A stretch of DNA of 64,000 nucleotides from CAZUHB01 sp964620445 (GCA_964620445.1 CAZUHB010000017.1:41309-105308); one strand, 5' to 3'. Numbered from the stretch's first letter, positions 7,621-17,022 are shown. Numbers and translations are program-made. The notes: generated from the sequence alone by a model not told the origin.

Positions 7621-8604
7621 ATGAATAGCGATGTAGGTGTTTTGGTCGTAGAAGACAGTCCTACGCAGGCACTGTCCCTCCAGTACATATTGGAGAAGCA
7701 CGGCTACCGTGTCGAGATCGCACGGGATGGTATCGAGGGCCTGAAACGGCTCGAAGAGTCCTTCTTTCCCGTTGTCATCACCGATTGGGTCATGCCCGAG
7801 ATGGATGGGATCGAATTTTGCAGAGCGATCAGAGATCGCGAATTCGAGGGATATATTTACGTCATCATCCTGACCGCCAACGACTCGCGAGACGATATCA
7901 TCTCCGGTCTGCAAGCTGGCGCCGACGATTACCTCATCAAGCCGGTTCACGATGCCGAGCTGATCGCGCGGCTCTTCAACGCGAAGAGGGTTCTCTCGCT
8001 CGAGTTCTCCCTGAAAAAGCGCAACGAGGAGATCGCGCTCCTTTCTGTCACCGATCCCCTGACCTCGGCCTTCAACAGGCGTTACATGAATGATCACTTT
8101 CCGGATTCGCTCAAACTCGCATCCCGCTACGGCCGTCCCATCTCGCTGATCGTTTGCGACATCGACCACTTCAAGAATGTCAACGACACCTACGGACACC
8201 AGAATGGCGACAAGGTTCTCAAGGAGTTCTCCCGAACTCTTCTGTCACACGTCCGCGAGGGGCTCGACTGGGTGGTTCGTTTCGGCGGGGAGGAGTTCTG
8301 CATCGTTCTGCCCGAAACCGATCATGCCGGGGTGTTGGCAGCAGCGGAACGCTACCGCCTGGCCACGGAAGGGATGGAAATCCCGACCGAACAGGGTGCT
8401 TTGCGCATCACGGCGAGTTTCGGCACGGCCACCATCGAGACCCCCCAGGGCTCGGATCCCGTTTCGGCCGAGGTATTCATCGGTGCGGCGGATGCCTGTC
8501 TCTACGAGGCAAAAGAAGGGGGCAGAAACAGGTGTGTGGGAACGCTGCTCGAACCAAGATCCGCGGAAAGAAACGCCCACGTCACGGTCACGAGCGCGGA
8601 TTAG
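7621..8604 (+). CDS. Response regulator with GGDEF diguanylate cyclase domain
   Basis: The ATG at 7621 follows AGGGGAA at a good distance; an upstream ATG at 7573 has no ribosome site. The 327-residue product has a receiver domain (acidic pair ED 11-12, phospho-acceptor Asp55 in ITDWVMPEMDG, Lys107 in IKPV) and a GGDEF domain (DIDHFKNVND with Asp180, GGEEF at 222-226). It should make cyclic di-GMP from two GTP when phosphorylated, in the cytoplasm. The residues before GGEEF do not form the RxxD inhibitory site, so product inhibition may be weak. It follows the degenerate sensor kinase by 286 bases in the same direction and may be fed by that protein or by another kinase. Confidence 0.92.
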   Translation: MNSDVGVLVVEDSPTQALSLQYILEKHGYRVEIARDGIEGLKRLEESFFPVVITDWVMPEMDGIEFCRAIRDREFEGYIYVIILTANDSRDDIISGLQAGADDYLIKPVHDAELIARLFNAKRVLSLEFSLKKRNEEIALLSVTDPLTSAFNRRYMNDHFPDSLKLASRYGRPISLIVCDIDHFKNVNDTYGHQNGDKVLKEFSRTLLSHVREGLDWVVRFGGEEFCIVLPETDHAGVLAAAERYRLATEGMEIPTEQGALRITASFGTATIETPQGSDPVSAEVFIGAADACLYEAKEGGRNRCVGTLLEPRSAERNAHVTVTSAD

Positions 8605-8706
8605 TCCGGAAAATCCGGCCTGTCATGGGCCCGCCGAGTGTGCATGCCGTATAATATCTCTGCCGGTTCGCGAACAGTGATCGATTTTTGCGAGAGGGAG
8701 AGATCG

Positions 8707-9633
8707 ATGAACGGAACGAGTCGCCGCGTGTTCTTGAAGCGGTCGGGGCAACTTCTTGGCGCCGCCGCCCTGGCCGGATCGCCGATCGGCTGCCTGAGTC
8801 TGCCCGCCCGGAATGGTTTCCGATTCGCCATGTGCAACGAGAGCATGCGCGAGCTGAGCTGGCGCGAACAGTGCCGGATCATCGGCGGTGCCGGTTTCAC
8901 CGGAGTCGAGATCGCCGCATTCAGCCTCGTCGAGCAGGGCGTGCAGGAGATCACGGCGGCGGGGCGCACCGAGATGGTGCAGATCATGAGCGATGCGGGA
9001 ATCGTTTGCGCCGGTCTCCACTGGTTGCTCGCGCCGCCGCCCAGGGGGCTTCACTTCACCACGCCCGACTCTGCCGTGCGCGACAGGACGGTGGACTACT
9101 TCAAGCACCTCATCGACTTCTGCGCCGATCTCGGCGGCGAGGCCATGATCTTCGGTTCGCCCAAGCAGCGCAATGCGATCGGTATCGAGGTGAGCGAGGC
9201 GAGGGGCTATTTTGCCGAGAGCCTGTCCATGGTCGCAGGCCACGCCCGGGAAAGGGAGGTGATGATTCTCATCGAGCCTCTCGACCGGTCCCAGACCGAC
9301 GTGGTCAACACCATGTCCGAAGCGTTGGCCGTGGCCGAGGCGGTCGATCATCCGGCGGTGAGCATCATGTTCGATTTCCACAACACGGTGGACGAAACAG
9401 AGTCCTTCGAGACGTTGATCAGAAAGTACTACTCCCACATCGGCCACGTCCACGTGCAGGAAATGGACGGCCGCCACCTGGGCACCAGTAGCGGGGAGCA
9501 CGATTTCAAACAGGCTTTCGACGCCTTGCGCGAGCTCGGCTACGACAAGTGGGTGTCCCTCGAGGTTTTCGATTTCACCCCGCCGGGAAAAACGATCGCC
9601 GAGGAATCGATGGCCGTGCTGCGGCGGTTTTGA
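8707..9633 (+). CDS. Tat-exported TIM-barrel sugar isomerase/epimerase-like protein
   Basis: A 308-residue protein from ATG 8707, which follows GAGGGAGAG. The N-terminus TSRRVFLKRSGQLLGAAAL is a twin-arginine signal. The rest matches the xylose-isomerase-like TIM barrel (AP endonuclease family 2) in the hydroxypyruvate-isomerase branch: FAMCNESMRELSW near the start, then LIEPLDRS, IMFDFHNTVD and HIGHVHVQEMDGR, which carry the Glu, Asp and His residues expected to bind a divalent metal. The substrate is probably a small sugar or keto acid in the periplasm and cannot be fixed. It is convergent with the DUF3857 pair and stands alone as a transcription unit. Confidence 0.82.
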   Translation: MNGTSRRVFLKRSGQLLGAAALAGSPIGCLSLPARNGFRFAMCNESMRELSWREQCRIIGGAGFTGVEIAAFSLVEQGVQEITAAGRTEMVQIMSDAGIVCAGLHWLLAPPPRGLHFTTPDSAVRDRTVDYFKHLIDFCADLGGEAMIFGSPKQRNAIGIEVSEARGYFAESLSMVAGHAREREVMILIEPLDRSQTDVVNTMSEALAVAEAVDHPAVSIMFDFHNTVDETESFETLIRKYYSHIGHVHVQEMDGRHLGTSSGEHDFKQAFDALRELGYDKWVSLEVFDFTPPGKTIAEESMAVLRRF

Positions 9634-9656
9634 AGCACCGCGGCGCTCGATGACCT

Positions 9657-11525
9657 CTATTTCTTCGGCTCGAGGATCACGCGCCGCGCGTCGGGCGCCG
9701 ACCACTCGATCAAAACCTCTCGGAGCGCCGGATAATCTTCGGCAGACACGGCCTGCGTCAAGGACAGGCTTCGCGATGCCGTCAGAACCGGACCGTCCGC
9801 CGCGATCACGCTGTTCATCGAAGCCGGAAGGCCGATCACCTCGGCGCTTTCGGGCGCGACGAGGACCCTGACCCCCTCGGGAAGGGCGAGTTCGAGATTC
9901 ATCTCCTCGGTCACCGCGCGCGGGAGCCTCAGCGGTGTGGCGCGCGTCTCGGAGGCGAGCGGAATGCGCATATCCAGCGCCCCGCCCGGACAGGCGGGCA
10001 GGGTGAACTCGATCACGCCGGAGCGGGCTTCGAGCGGGACCGGATCTTTGATCGTACCCACGAAGACCGATTCCTCGTCGCTCAGAACAGCGGCGCGCAC
10101 ATCGTCGAAAAGGGCGCCCGGCACGAGCCGCGCCATGCGCTGAGCGGCCCACGATCGGTCACCGCCGGTGAGCTGCAGGAATGGATTGAGCGCCCCGGAC
10201 ACCCTGAGCCGCACCCGGCCCGTGAGCCGGTTCCGCGCGTCGAGAGCCAGGTCGAGGTCGGCAATCACCCTGTTGGCGCACTTGCACGATTTCGGGAGGG
10301 CGCGGAGTCTCTCGCCCTTGGCAAGGGGCAGAAAGAGGGTCCGGCTTGCCATCCGCTCGTCGATCGGGCGGTCCGAAAGGTGGGCCGGATCGAGAAGAAG
10401 CGTTTGCCCCTTCAGTCCGTCCGGAGTGCAAACCACACGGCATTCGGAGAACTGATGCCACGACGGCACCTCGGGAGCGAAGGCGCGATGGCGCGAGAGA
10501 AGAGCCGGCTCGGCGCAAAGCCCCGCTTTCCGGAGGAGCGCGACGAGCAGCGCCGCCCTGTCGAACGAGGTCCCCAGGCTCGATGAGAAGGTCTCCGCCG
10601 CCGGCCTCATACGGTAGCCGAGCAGGGCCGGATCGATCGACACGCCGGCCACGTCGTCGGCAACGAACTTGTTGATCGCCCGCACGAGAGCCGTCGGGCT
10701 GTCCGTCTTCTGCGCGATCGCGGCGAGTTCCTTTTCGGCGGTCCCTGCCGATGAGCAGGCCGCACCGAACCGCTCAGCCAGCACCTTGGCCGCCTCATCC
10801 CAGGATGGACAGGTGGAAAAAACGAGATGGGGAGCGAACCGGGCACTCTCATCGCCCATCGCCTCGCGCGGCACCAGCGGAAGGTCCGTGAGGGTCCACG
10901 AATGGGTGATGAAACTGCCGCCGTCGCTCGTCACCGCCTCCACATCGCTGTTGAAGAGGCGGCTGTTGAGCACCACGCCCTTGGGCAGATGAACGTCGAC
11001 CTTCTTTCTCAAGATCGGACTCGTGGAGGCGAAAGTCTCCTCGCCCATGAGAAAGGGCACGAAACCCGGCTTCGAACGGATCTCGTAGTCGAGCTCGATC
11101 ACCGCCTGCCGCTCGAGACCGAGGTGGGTGACCACCATCTCGCGCAGCCCCATGTAGGGCGGCGCCATCCGGCAGAATCCGGGTAGCACCTCGTTGAAGG
11201 CGTTCGGTGTGGAGTCGACCGTCTCGCCGTCGGCCATCGTGGTGCGGCTGAGGTAAATCTTGAGCTCCTGGAATTCGGGATTGTACACGATGAAGCTCTC
11301 GCCCAGCAGACGGTGGAAGGCGTAGTGGGTGAGCAGCTTGACCTTGTGCGAGTGCCGGTGGATCAGGCTTCCGTCCTCGAGAAGGGTGTACTCGTCGTTC
11401 ATCTCGAGGTAGACGGCGTCCGCCTGGGAGCAGAGGCCGTCGTCCGCGCCCGCAGCCGGCGCCAGGCTCGAAAATCCGAAAGCGAGGAGAACGGCCAGGA
11501 TCGAGGTCAATGACAGGTTTTTCAT
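9657..11525 (-). CDS. Exported DUF3857/transglutaminase-like protein with lost catalytic residues
   Basis: A 622-residue protein with a signal peptide (about 1-24) and the DUF3857 plus transglutaminase-like architecture: an N-terminal beta region (HKVKLLTHYAFHRLLGES, LELDYEIRSKP) and a papain-fold core around 275-385. In active members the core carries Cys, His and Asp. Here the Cys position reads GTSFDRAALL (Ser320), the His position reads FSEC (Glu361), and only LLDPAH (Asp379) is kept, so enzyme activity is unlikely. It starts 19 bases behind the related protein at 11545-13566, which has an intact triad, so the two are very likely co-transcribed. Protein-protein or cell-wall binding is a reasonable guess for this copy. 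Confidence 0.82.
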   Translation of the reverse strand: MKNLSLTSILAVLLAFGFSSLAPAAGADDGLCSQADAVYLEMNDEYTLLEDGSLIHRHSHKVKLLTHYAFHRLLGESFIVYNPEFQELKIYLSRTTMADGETVDSTPNAFNEVLPGFCRMAPPYMGLREMVVTHLGLERQAVIELDYEIRSKPGFVPFLMGEETFASTSPILRKKVDVHLPKGVVLNSRLFNSDVEAVTSDGGSFITHSWTLTDLPLVPREAMGDESARFAPHLVFSTCPSWDEAAKVLAERFGAACSSAGTAEKELAAIAQKTDSPTALVRAINKFVADDVAGVSIDPALLGYRMRPAAETFSSSLGTSFDRAALLVALLRKAGLCAEPALLSRHRAFAPEVPSWHQFSECRVVCTPDGLKGQTLLLDPAHLSDRPIDERMASRTLFLPLAKGERLRALPKSCKCANRVIADLDLALDARNRLTGRVRLRVSGALNPFLQLTGGDRSWAAQRMARLVPGALFDDVRAAVLSDEESVFVGTIKDPVPLEARSGVIEFTLPACPGGALDMRIPLASETRATPLRLPRAVTEEMNLELALPEGVRVLVAPESAEVIGLPASMNSVIAADGPVLTASRSLSLTQAVSAEDYPALREVLIEWSAPDARRVILEPKK

Positions 11526-11544
11526 GATTCTTGTTCTCCTTCAG

Positions 11545-13566
11545 CTATCGGCCGAGAAGGACCGAGTTGTTTTTCATCTTCTTCACACCGCGTACCGCCT
11601 TGCGGAAATTCTCGTGGTCCGAGGCTTCATAGACGCGCTTCTTGAGGACGAGCGTCGCGTCGTAGACGAGGTGGCCCTCGCCGTCGACCCTGTAGCCGCC
11701 CTCGAAGGAGGCCGCCGTCCCGTCGACCCGGTCGTACTCGGGGAAGTCCTTCACCGCGTACCCGTCGGGCAGGTCGATCGTCTCGTCGAGTTCGAGCAAG
11801 CGCGAGCAGCGCGTCTTGAACCCGTACTTCCTCTCGGTCCGGTCGATGTCGATCGTCATGAAATAGGATGTCCCTCCATCGGAGAAGGGGAACCGCGCCA
11901 CGCACGGTGTGAACAGGATCTTGCCTTCGGTCACGATCGCGTACTTGGGAATGGTGTACTCGATCCTGGCCGTGAAGGGCTCGGAAAGGTCGTACGGGTC
12001 GTTGTAGTCGACGCAGTCGATCACGGTCCGCGGAGAGATGGCGTGCATCGCCTTTTCGAAGTAACTCCTCCAGAGCGCCTTGTAGCCGCGCACGAAGGCG
12101 CGCCGCACGCGCGCATCGGACTGTCCCTCGGCAGTGAGGGTGAAGGCCCCCTTGAGCGTGCCGCAGGGATAGAGACGCGACTTGCCCTTGATCCTGAAGT
12201 AGTGGTTCTCGGGCGGACTGATCGGCGTCTCGCACAGATCGGACCCCTCGGGCACGCCCATGAGGTAGTTCTGCTGCTGCTCGGCGCTCGACCAGAGTTC
12301 GCGCACGAAAGGCACCCACGTGGGATCGAGAAGCTGGTAGTCGCCCTCGGCGTGCTTGAGGATGGTGACGCAATGGTTGAACTGGTCGGCCGGAATGTAG
12401 TCGATGCGCGATCCGGCCATGGTCATGGCCGGGTAGGAATCGAATCCGGCGGCGCGCAGCATGGTGATCAGCATGCCGGCCTTATCCTTGCAGACACCGC
12501 AGCGGTCGCGAAAGTTCATCTCGCCCGAATGGAGGGTGTAACCCTCTCCCGGTCCCATCGAAATGCCCGAGTAGCGGATCTCGTTCGCCACCCAGTGGGT
12601 GAGTTCGTGGACCTTCTCGGCGTCGGTCTTGCAGTCCTTGACGATCTCGTCCACCTTGGCCTTGATCTCGTCATTCCACTCGAAGCTCCCGTAGTCCTCG
12701 TTCACGCCGTGGAACCAGAGGCTCTTGGCCTGCCAGTCGGGCGAGGTGGACACGAGCAGCTTGGTGGCCACGTCGGATGCGGCCACCGAGTTCGGTTCTC
12801 CCTTGAAGGGCTTGATGTCCCGCTTGGCCCAGATGTACTCCATCTTGTCGCCCTTCGGATGGACCGCGCAGGTCACCTCTCCGTTGTAGACCTCGAACTG
12901 GAGGGTCTTGTCCCTGGGGACGAGCGCCGTGTACGACTTCTCCTTGATCGGAGTGCCGCTCCAGAACTGGACGATGTCGTAGAAGTGGCCCCGCATGGGG
13001 GGGATGTACCGTTCGTCGTCGTCGACGTCGGCCGCGGCGATCGAGCCGTCTTCGCCCAGAAGCGCGTAGGTGAAGCCCTTCCGGAAGGTCTTCACGTAGA
13101 GCGCGTCGCCCGGCTCGAGTCGGCCCACGGGAATGATGATCTCCCGCGCGCCCCAGTAGATCGCCCGCGCGGGCGCGGGGTAGTCGATCACCGTGTCGAG
13201 CGGAATCCGCTCGATGGAGCCGTCCTTCCTCAGAATGCGCGCCTCGCGCACCTCGATCTTGGCGGAGAGCGGATCATAGTTGAAGGTCACCGCCCGCAGG
13301 TCGCGGCCGCCGCGGCGGGTGAGCACCTTCCAGAGTTTTTCCTGATCCACATAGGTGAGGCCCGTGTCCTGCACGTCGGCCACCGTTCTGTCGAAGACAA
13401 TCACCTGCGACGAGCCGGGGTAGGCCGCGGCGTCGCCGGCCTCTTCGATCAGGTGGAACAGATCCTTGTCGTCGACGTGCGCGTCAACGGTCTGGAGCCC
13501 TGTTGCCGAGAGCACGAAGAGCAGAGCCGGCACTAGGAAGATGATGCGTCCTGGTCTTGGTTTCAT
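11545..13566 (-). CDS. Exported DUF3857/transglutaminase-like protein, catalytic triad intact
   Basis: A 673-residue protein from the ATG at 13566, chosen over an in-frame start 48 bases upstream because a signal peptide (KPRPGRIIFLVPALLFVL) follows directly and GAGG lies about eight bases before it. DUF3857 occupies roughly residues 55-260. The transglutaminase-like core shows RCGVCKDKAGML (Cys359), ADQFNHCVTIL (His398) and YQLLDPTW (Asp414), the full triad. Family members are periplasmic; most are untested but are assumed to cross-link or cleave proteins. It is the first gene of a pair with the catalytically dead paralogue, which follows after 19 bases. Confidence 0.86.
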   Translation of the reverse strand: MKPRPGRIIFLVPALLFVLSATGLQTVDAHVDDKDLFHLIEEAGDAAAYPGSSQVIVFDRTVADVQDTGLTYVDQEKLWKVLTRRGGRDLRAVTFNYDPLSAKIEVREARILRKDGSIERIPLDTVIDYPAPARAIYWGAREIIIPVGRLEPGDALYVKTFRKGFTYALLGEDGSIAAADVDDDERYIPPMRGHFYDIVQFWSGTPIKEKSYTALVPRDKTLQFEVYNGEVTCAVHPKGDKMEYIWAKRDIKPFKGEPNSVAASDVATKLLVSTSPDWQAKSLWFHGVNEDYGSFEWNDEIKAKVDEIVKDCKTDAEKVHELTHWVANEIRYSGISMGPGEGYTLHSGEMNFRDRCGVCKDKAGMLITMLRAAGFDSYPAMTMAGSRIDYIPADQFNHCVTILKHAEGDYQLLDPTWVPFVRELWSSAEQQQNYLMGVPEGSDLCETPISPPENHYFRIKGKSRLYPCGTLKGAFTLTAEGQSDARVRRAFVRGYKALWRSYFEKAMHAISPRTVIDCVDYNDPYDLSEPFTARIEYTIPKYAIVTEGKILFTPCVARFPFSDGGTSYFMTIDIDRTERKYGFKTRCSRLLELDETIDLPDGYAVKDFPEYDRVDGTAASFEGGYRVDGEGHLVYDATLVLKKRVYEASDHENFRKAVRGVKKMKNNSVLLGR

Positions 13567-14016
13567 GGTCGATCCTCGGTTAAGTGCATAAAAAAAGAGG
13601 TCCCCGAACTGCAAACGCGGCCGGAGCGCTCCCGATTTTTTTTGAGGTGCCTCCGCGTCCAGAGGTTTGTTCTGGGCTCGAGCCTGGTCGCGGAACCCTT
13701 GAATTTAAGAAACGGTGAGGGAATTGCAATCAGAAATCGCCGTTGCATAAATCTTCCTTGATTCCACGTCGCCCCGACCGGGGCGTTCTTTTCCCTTCTC
13801 GCGCCGGAGGGGCTATTATCTCGGGCGTTTTCTTTCGAGCGATGGAAAATGAAAAGGGTGGTGAGTTGTCCCGGGGCCGATTAAGCTGACAACCCGACCG
13901 CGCCGCGGATGATTGCAGCCTGTCGTCCGCCTTTTACCGTGATGCGGGGCGAGTCTTCACAGCGAGGCTCTCCCCGTCGAACAGAGGCCGATCGAGGGCC
14001 GACCTGTAGGAATGCG
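13567..14016. other. 450-bp divergent intergenic region
   Basis: Separates the DUF3857 pair (minus) from the two-component system (plus), so both promoters should be here. The only structure that stands out is a CGCCCC-gacc-GGGGCG hairpin with a T-rich tail at 13770-13792. No supported gene is present; the frame of the sensor kinase is open back to 13909 but lacks a ribosome site there. Confidence 0.5.
13770..13792 (+). terminator. Hairpin with T-rich tail upstream of sensor kinase
   Basis: A perfect 6-bp GC stem, CGCCCC/GGGGCG, with a four-base loop, followed by TTCTTTT. It has rho-independent terminator form on the plus strand. No plus-strand gene ends nearby, so it could block readthrough or attenuate the kinase operon. 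Confidence 0.4.
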
Positions 14017-15123
14017 ATGAAACTGCCGAACCTGCTCGGACTGGTTTACGGGATCCTGGTTTTGCTCATCGTCTCCCTTGGTGTGTGGTGGGTGATCTTC
14101 CTGACCGCCGAGGGAAAAAACTACGAGCGTTACCACCTGCAGCGCCTCGAGGCGGAAAGGATCCGCGCGCTCGGTCTGGCCGGCTCGATCGACCCGGACG
14201 AGGCGGATCGGTTCGGCAGACTCGAGAAAGATTTTCCGGACCTGACATTCCGCGCGGAGGGCGCGGAGATAGACGTTCGCGTCGATCGGGCGGCCAGGGA
14301 GCGGATCGTGCGCGAGGCACGCCGCCGTTCGCGCATGTTCATCAGCGAGGGCGTCTTCTTTCTCGCTCTCCTCGCTGCCGGCACCACGGTCATCGTCCTC
14401 GCCTACCGCCGGGAGCGCGAGTACAAGAGCGCGCGCGAGCTCTTTCTGGCCGGCGCAACCCACGAGTTTCGCACTCCGCTGGCGAGCCTGAAACTCTTCG
14501 CCGAAACCCTGAACCGCCCGGAGCTCGAGAAGAGCGACCGTGAGGAGATCACGGGAGCAATGATCAAGGACATCCACCGCCTCGACCTTCTCGTGGAGCG
14601 GGTGCTCGCGATGAGCCGCGAGGAGGGGCTGCAGCAGCGCGGCACCGAGACCTTCGACCTGGCCTCCGAGACCGAGAAGGTGCTTGCCGACATGGAGGGG
14701 TTTTTCCAGGCCGGCCGGGCGCGCATCGAGACCGAACTCGCCCCTGGCTGTCTCGTGCGCGGCGTCCGCTCCGCCTTCAGGGTTTCCCTGAGCAACCTGG
14801 TCCAGAACGCGGTCCTCTACTCGCCGCCCCCCGGCCGGGTGACGGTCACCCTCGCGCGGCATGGGGCGCACTTTCGGCTCTCCGTTCGCGACCGGGGGCC
14901 GGGCATCGCGCGCCGCTTCCACCGGAAGATCTTCAGGAGCTTCTTCCGTCTCGGCACGGACCGGGTCAAGCTGCCCGGGGTGGCTGCCGGATCGGGGCTG
15001 GGCCTCTACCTGGTCAGGCGCAACATGGAGATCCTCGGCGGAAAGGTGGAGCTCGACTGCCCCGAGGGGGGCGGTTCGGTTTTCACTCTCGTCGTACCCG
15101 CACTCGAGGGGGAAGAGTCGTGA
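14017..15123 (+). CDS. Sensor histidine kinase (HisKA/HATPase_c)
   Basis: A 368-residue protein starting at ATG 14017 behind a TAGGAA ribosome site. It has a membrane helix near residues 8-28, a periplasmic loop of about 80 residues, a second helix near 107-127, an H-box GATHEFRTPLASL, an N-box SNLVQNAVLYSPP, a G1 box DRGPGI and a G2 box GSGLGLYLV; all are complete, unlike the kinase at 5997. It should autophosphorylate and pass phosphate to the OmpR-type regulator whose GTG start overlaps its stop (GTGA). The signal is unknown. The pair lies just upstream of the haem operon, in the same direction, but a regulatory link to haem is only a guess from position. Confidence 0.93.
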   Translation: MKLPNLLGLVYGILVLLIVSLGVWWVIFLTAEGKNYERYHLQRLEAERIRALGLAGSIDPDEADRFGRLEKDFPDLTFRAEGAEIDVRVDRAARERIVREARRRSRMFISEGVFFLALLAAGTTVIVLAYRREREYKSARELFLAGATHEFRTPLASLKLFAETLNRPELEKSDREEITGAMIKDIHRLDLLVERVLAMSREEGLQQRGTETFDLASETEKVLADMEGFFQAGRARIETELAPGCLVRGVRSAFRVSLSNLVQNAVLYSPPPGRVTVTLARHGAHFRLSVRDRGPGIARRFHRKIFRSFFRLGTDRVKLPGVAAGSGLGLYLVRRNMEILGGKVELDCPEGGGSVFTLVVPALEGEES

Positions 15124-15815
15124 AGAAGCGCATCCTCGTTGTCGAAGACGATCCGCACCTGGCCCACGGTCTCAGGATCAACCTCGATCTGGAGGGGTAC
15201 GAACCGATCATGGCCGCCTCGGCCGAGGAGGGGCTTCTCTTCTGGAAGCAGGGCGGCGTCGAACTGATCATCCTCGACGTGATGCTGCCCGGCATGGACG
15301 GATTCGGTTTCTGCCGCCGCATCCGCGACGAGCGCGATCCCGTGCCGATCCTGTTCCTCACGGCGCGCGGCAGGGACGAGGACCGGATCCGGGGGCTCGA
15401 GGAGGGGGGCGACGATTACATGTCCAAACCCTTCAACCTGCGCGAGCTGCTGGCACGCATCAAGGGCATCTTCCGCCGCGAGGAGTGGTTCCGCGGCCAG
15501 GTTGCGCCCGAGACGATCTCGGTGGGGTCGTCGCGGGTCAATCTGCGTACCTTCGAGGCGCACACACCGCGCGGCAGCCACCGGCTCAAGGAGAAGGAGG
15601 TGATGATCCTGCGCCTCCTGGCCGAGCACGCCGGCGAACCGGTGGCGCGCAACACGATCCTCGACCGGGTCTGGGGCTTCGACGCTCATCCCACGCCGCG
15701 CACGGTGGACAATTTCATCGTCAATCTGCGCAAGATCCTCGAGGAGGACCACACCAATCCCATCCACATCGTCACCGTTCACGGGGTGGGATATCTTCTG
15801 AAAAATCCGGGTTAA
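15120..15815 (+). CDS. OmpR-family response regulator
   Basis: A 231-residue protein beginning with GTG at 15120, overlapping the stop of the kinase by four bases, so translation is coupled. The receiver domain has the acidic pair in VVEDD, the phospho-acceptor Asp in IILDVMLPGMDG (about residue 54) and the Lys in MSKPF. The C-terminal winged helix (about 130-228) shows LKEKEVMILRLLAEHAG, the recognition region RTVDNFIVNLRKIL and the closing VHGVGYLL typical of OmpR/PhoB DNA-binding domains. It should act as a transcription factor for the sensor kinase at 14017. It ends about 110 bases before hemE. Confidence 0.95.
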   Translation: MKKRILVVEDDPHLAHGLRINLDLEGYEPIMAASAEEGLLFWKQGGVELIILDVMLPGMDGFGFCRRIRDERDPVPILFLTARGRDEDRIRGLEEGGDDYMSKPFNLRELLARIKGIFRREEWFRGQVAPETISVGSSRVNLRTFEAHTPRGSHRLKEKEVMILRLLAEHAGEPVARNTILDRVWGFDAHPTPRTVDNFIVNLRKILEEDHTNPIHIVTVHGVGYLLKNPG

Positions 15816-15927
15816 TCGGCGGTCATGACGAATCCGTGACAATTCGGTCTCCTCGATCGATTAGGAGAGGAGGCTGCTTTTTCCGTGAGAAGAAGCGGCT
15901 GTTTTTCCTGGTTGCAAGGAGTGTCGC

Positions 15928-17022
15928 ATGTTGCAGTATTCGCCATCAACCGTGTCAGTCCCGTTTCGGATACCTGCCCCCCCGTCGCCGCAACCGGCGC
16001 CCCCGTCCCCGTTCCTGGCGGCGCTGGAAGGCCGCGAGACAGCGAGGCGCCCCGTCTGGCTCATGCGCCAGGCGGGCCGCTATCTGCCCGAATACCTCGA
16101 ATTGCGCAGGAAGCACTCCTTCCTCGAGGTCTGCAAGACACCCGAGCTGGCCTGCGAGGTCACGCTCCAGCCGATCGAGCGGTTCCAGTTCGACGCGGCC
16201 ATCCTCTTCTGCGATATCCTCGTGCCTCTCGAACCGATGGGGGCGGCCTTCAGTTTCGCCAAGGGCGGACCGAAGCTCGAGAAGCCGCTCCGGCACGAGG
16301 ACGATATCAACGCGCTCCGCAATGCCGACGCCGAGGAGGAGCTCTCCTTCGTGGGCGATGCCGTTCGTCTGATCAAGACCGAACTCCCGCGCACGCCGCT
16401 GATCGGGTTCGCGGGCGCTCCGTTCACCCTGGCCGCCTACCTCGTCGAGGGCGGGTGCAGCAAGAACTTCGAAAACCTCAAGGCTCTGCTCTACGGCCGG
16501 CCCGAACTCTTCGCGTCGCTTCTCGACAAGCTTGCCGACCAGGTCGCGGACTTTCTCGCCATGCAGGTCAACGCCGGCGTCCAGGCGGTGCAGCTCTTCG
16601 ACACGTGGGCGGGGATTCTCACGCCGGCCGACTACGAGCGGTTCGTCCTGCCCGGCGTGCGGAAGATCTTCGACCGGCTCGGCAGTGTGCCCCGCGTGCT
16701 GTTCGTGAAGAACGGCGCGCCCTTCGTGAGCAGCATGGCCCGGTCGGGCGCGGACGCGATCAGCCTCGACTGGACCGTAGATCTCGAGGCCACGGCGCGC
16801 CGGTTCCGCGCGCTCTCCGTGCAGGGCAACCTCGATCCGACCGTTCTCTTCGGCTCGCACGACGAGATCAGGCGCCGCGTGCTCGAAGTCTGCCGCGCCG
16901 GCGACTGCGCGCGCGGCCATGTCTTCAACCTCGGTCACGGGATCCTGCCCTCGACGCCGATCGACGCGGTCGAACTCCTCGTCGACACGGTCAGGAGCCA
17001 CGGCGCGGGGGGGCGCGCATGA
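15928..17022 (+). CDS. hemE: Uroporphyrinogen decarboxylase
   Basis: A 364-residue protein. It removes four carboxyl groups from uroporphyrinogen III to give coproporphyrinogen III. The family signatures are clear: RPVWLMRQAGRYLPEY near the N-terminus, FCDILVPLEPMG, IGFAGAPFTLAAYLVEGG and FNLGHGILPSTP near the end. The first 27 residues are a Pro-rich extension not seen in most HemE, but AAGGAG lies seven bases before this ATG, so I keep it. It is the first gene of the haem operon and its stop overlaps the hemN start (ATGA). Confidence 0.97.
   Translation: MLQYSPSTVSVPFRIPAPPSPQPAPPSPFLAALEGRETARRPVWLMRQAGRYLPEYLELRRKHSFLEVCKTPELACEVTLQPIERFQFDAAILFCDILVPLEPMGAAFSFAKGGPKLEKPLRHEDDINALRNADAEEELSFVGDAVRLIKTELPRTPLIGFAGAPFTLAAYLVEGGCSKNFENLKALLYGRPELFASLLDKLADQVADFLAMQVNAGVQAVQLFDTWAGILTPADYERFVLPGVRKIFDRLGSVPRVLFVKNGAPFVSSMARSGADAISLDWTVDLEATARRFRALSVQGNLDPTVLFGSHDEIRRRVLEVCRAGDCARGHVFNLGHGILPSTPIDAVELLVDTVRSHGAGGRA

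Noticed and set aside
11524..13536. Long open frame on the plus strand opposite the DUF3857 gene
   Set aside because: It mirrors a gene with recognisable catalytic motifs on the minus strand; its protein is rich in Arg, Val, His and Gly as in GC-rich antisense frames, with no domain.
15885..17018. Open frame continuous with hemN over the hemE gene
   Set aside because: The part before 17019 is an out-of-frame reading of hemE; true hemN begins at the ATG overlapping the hemE stop.
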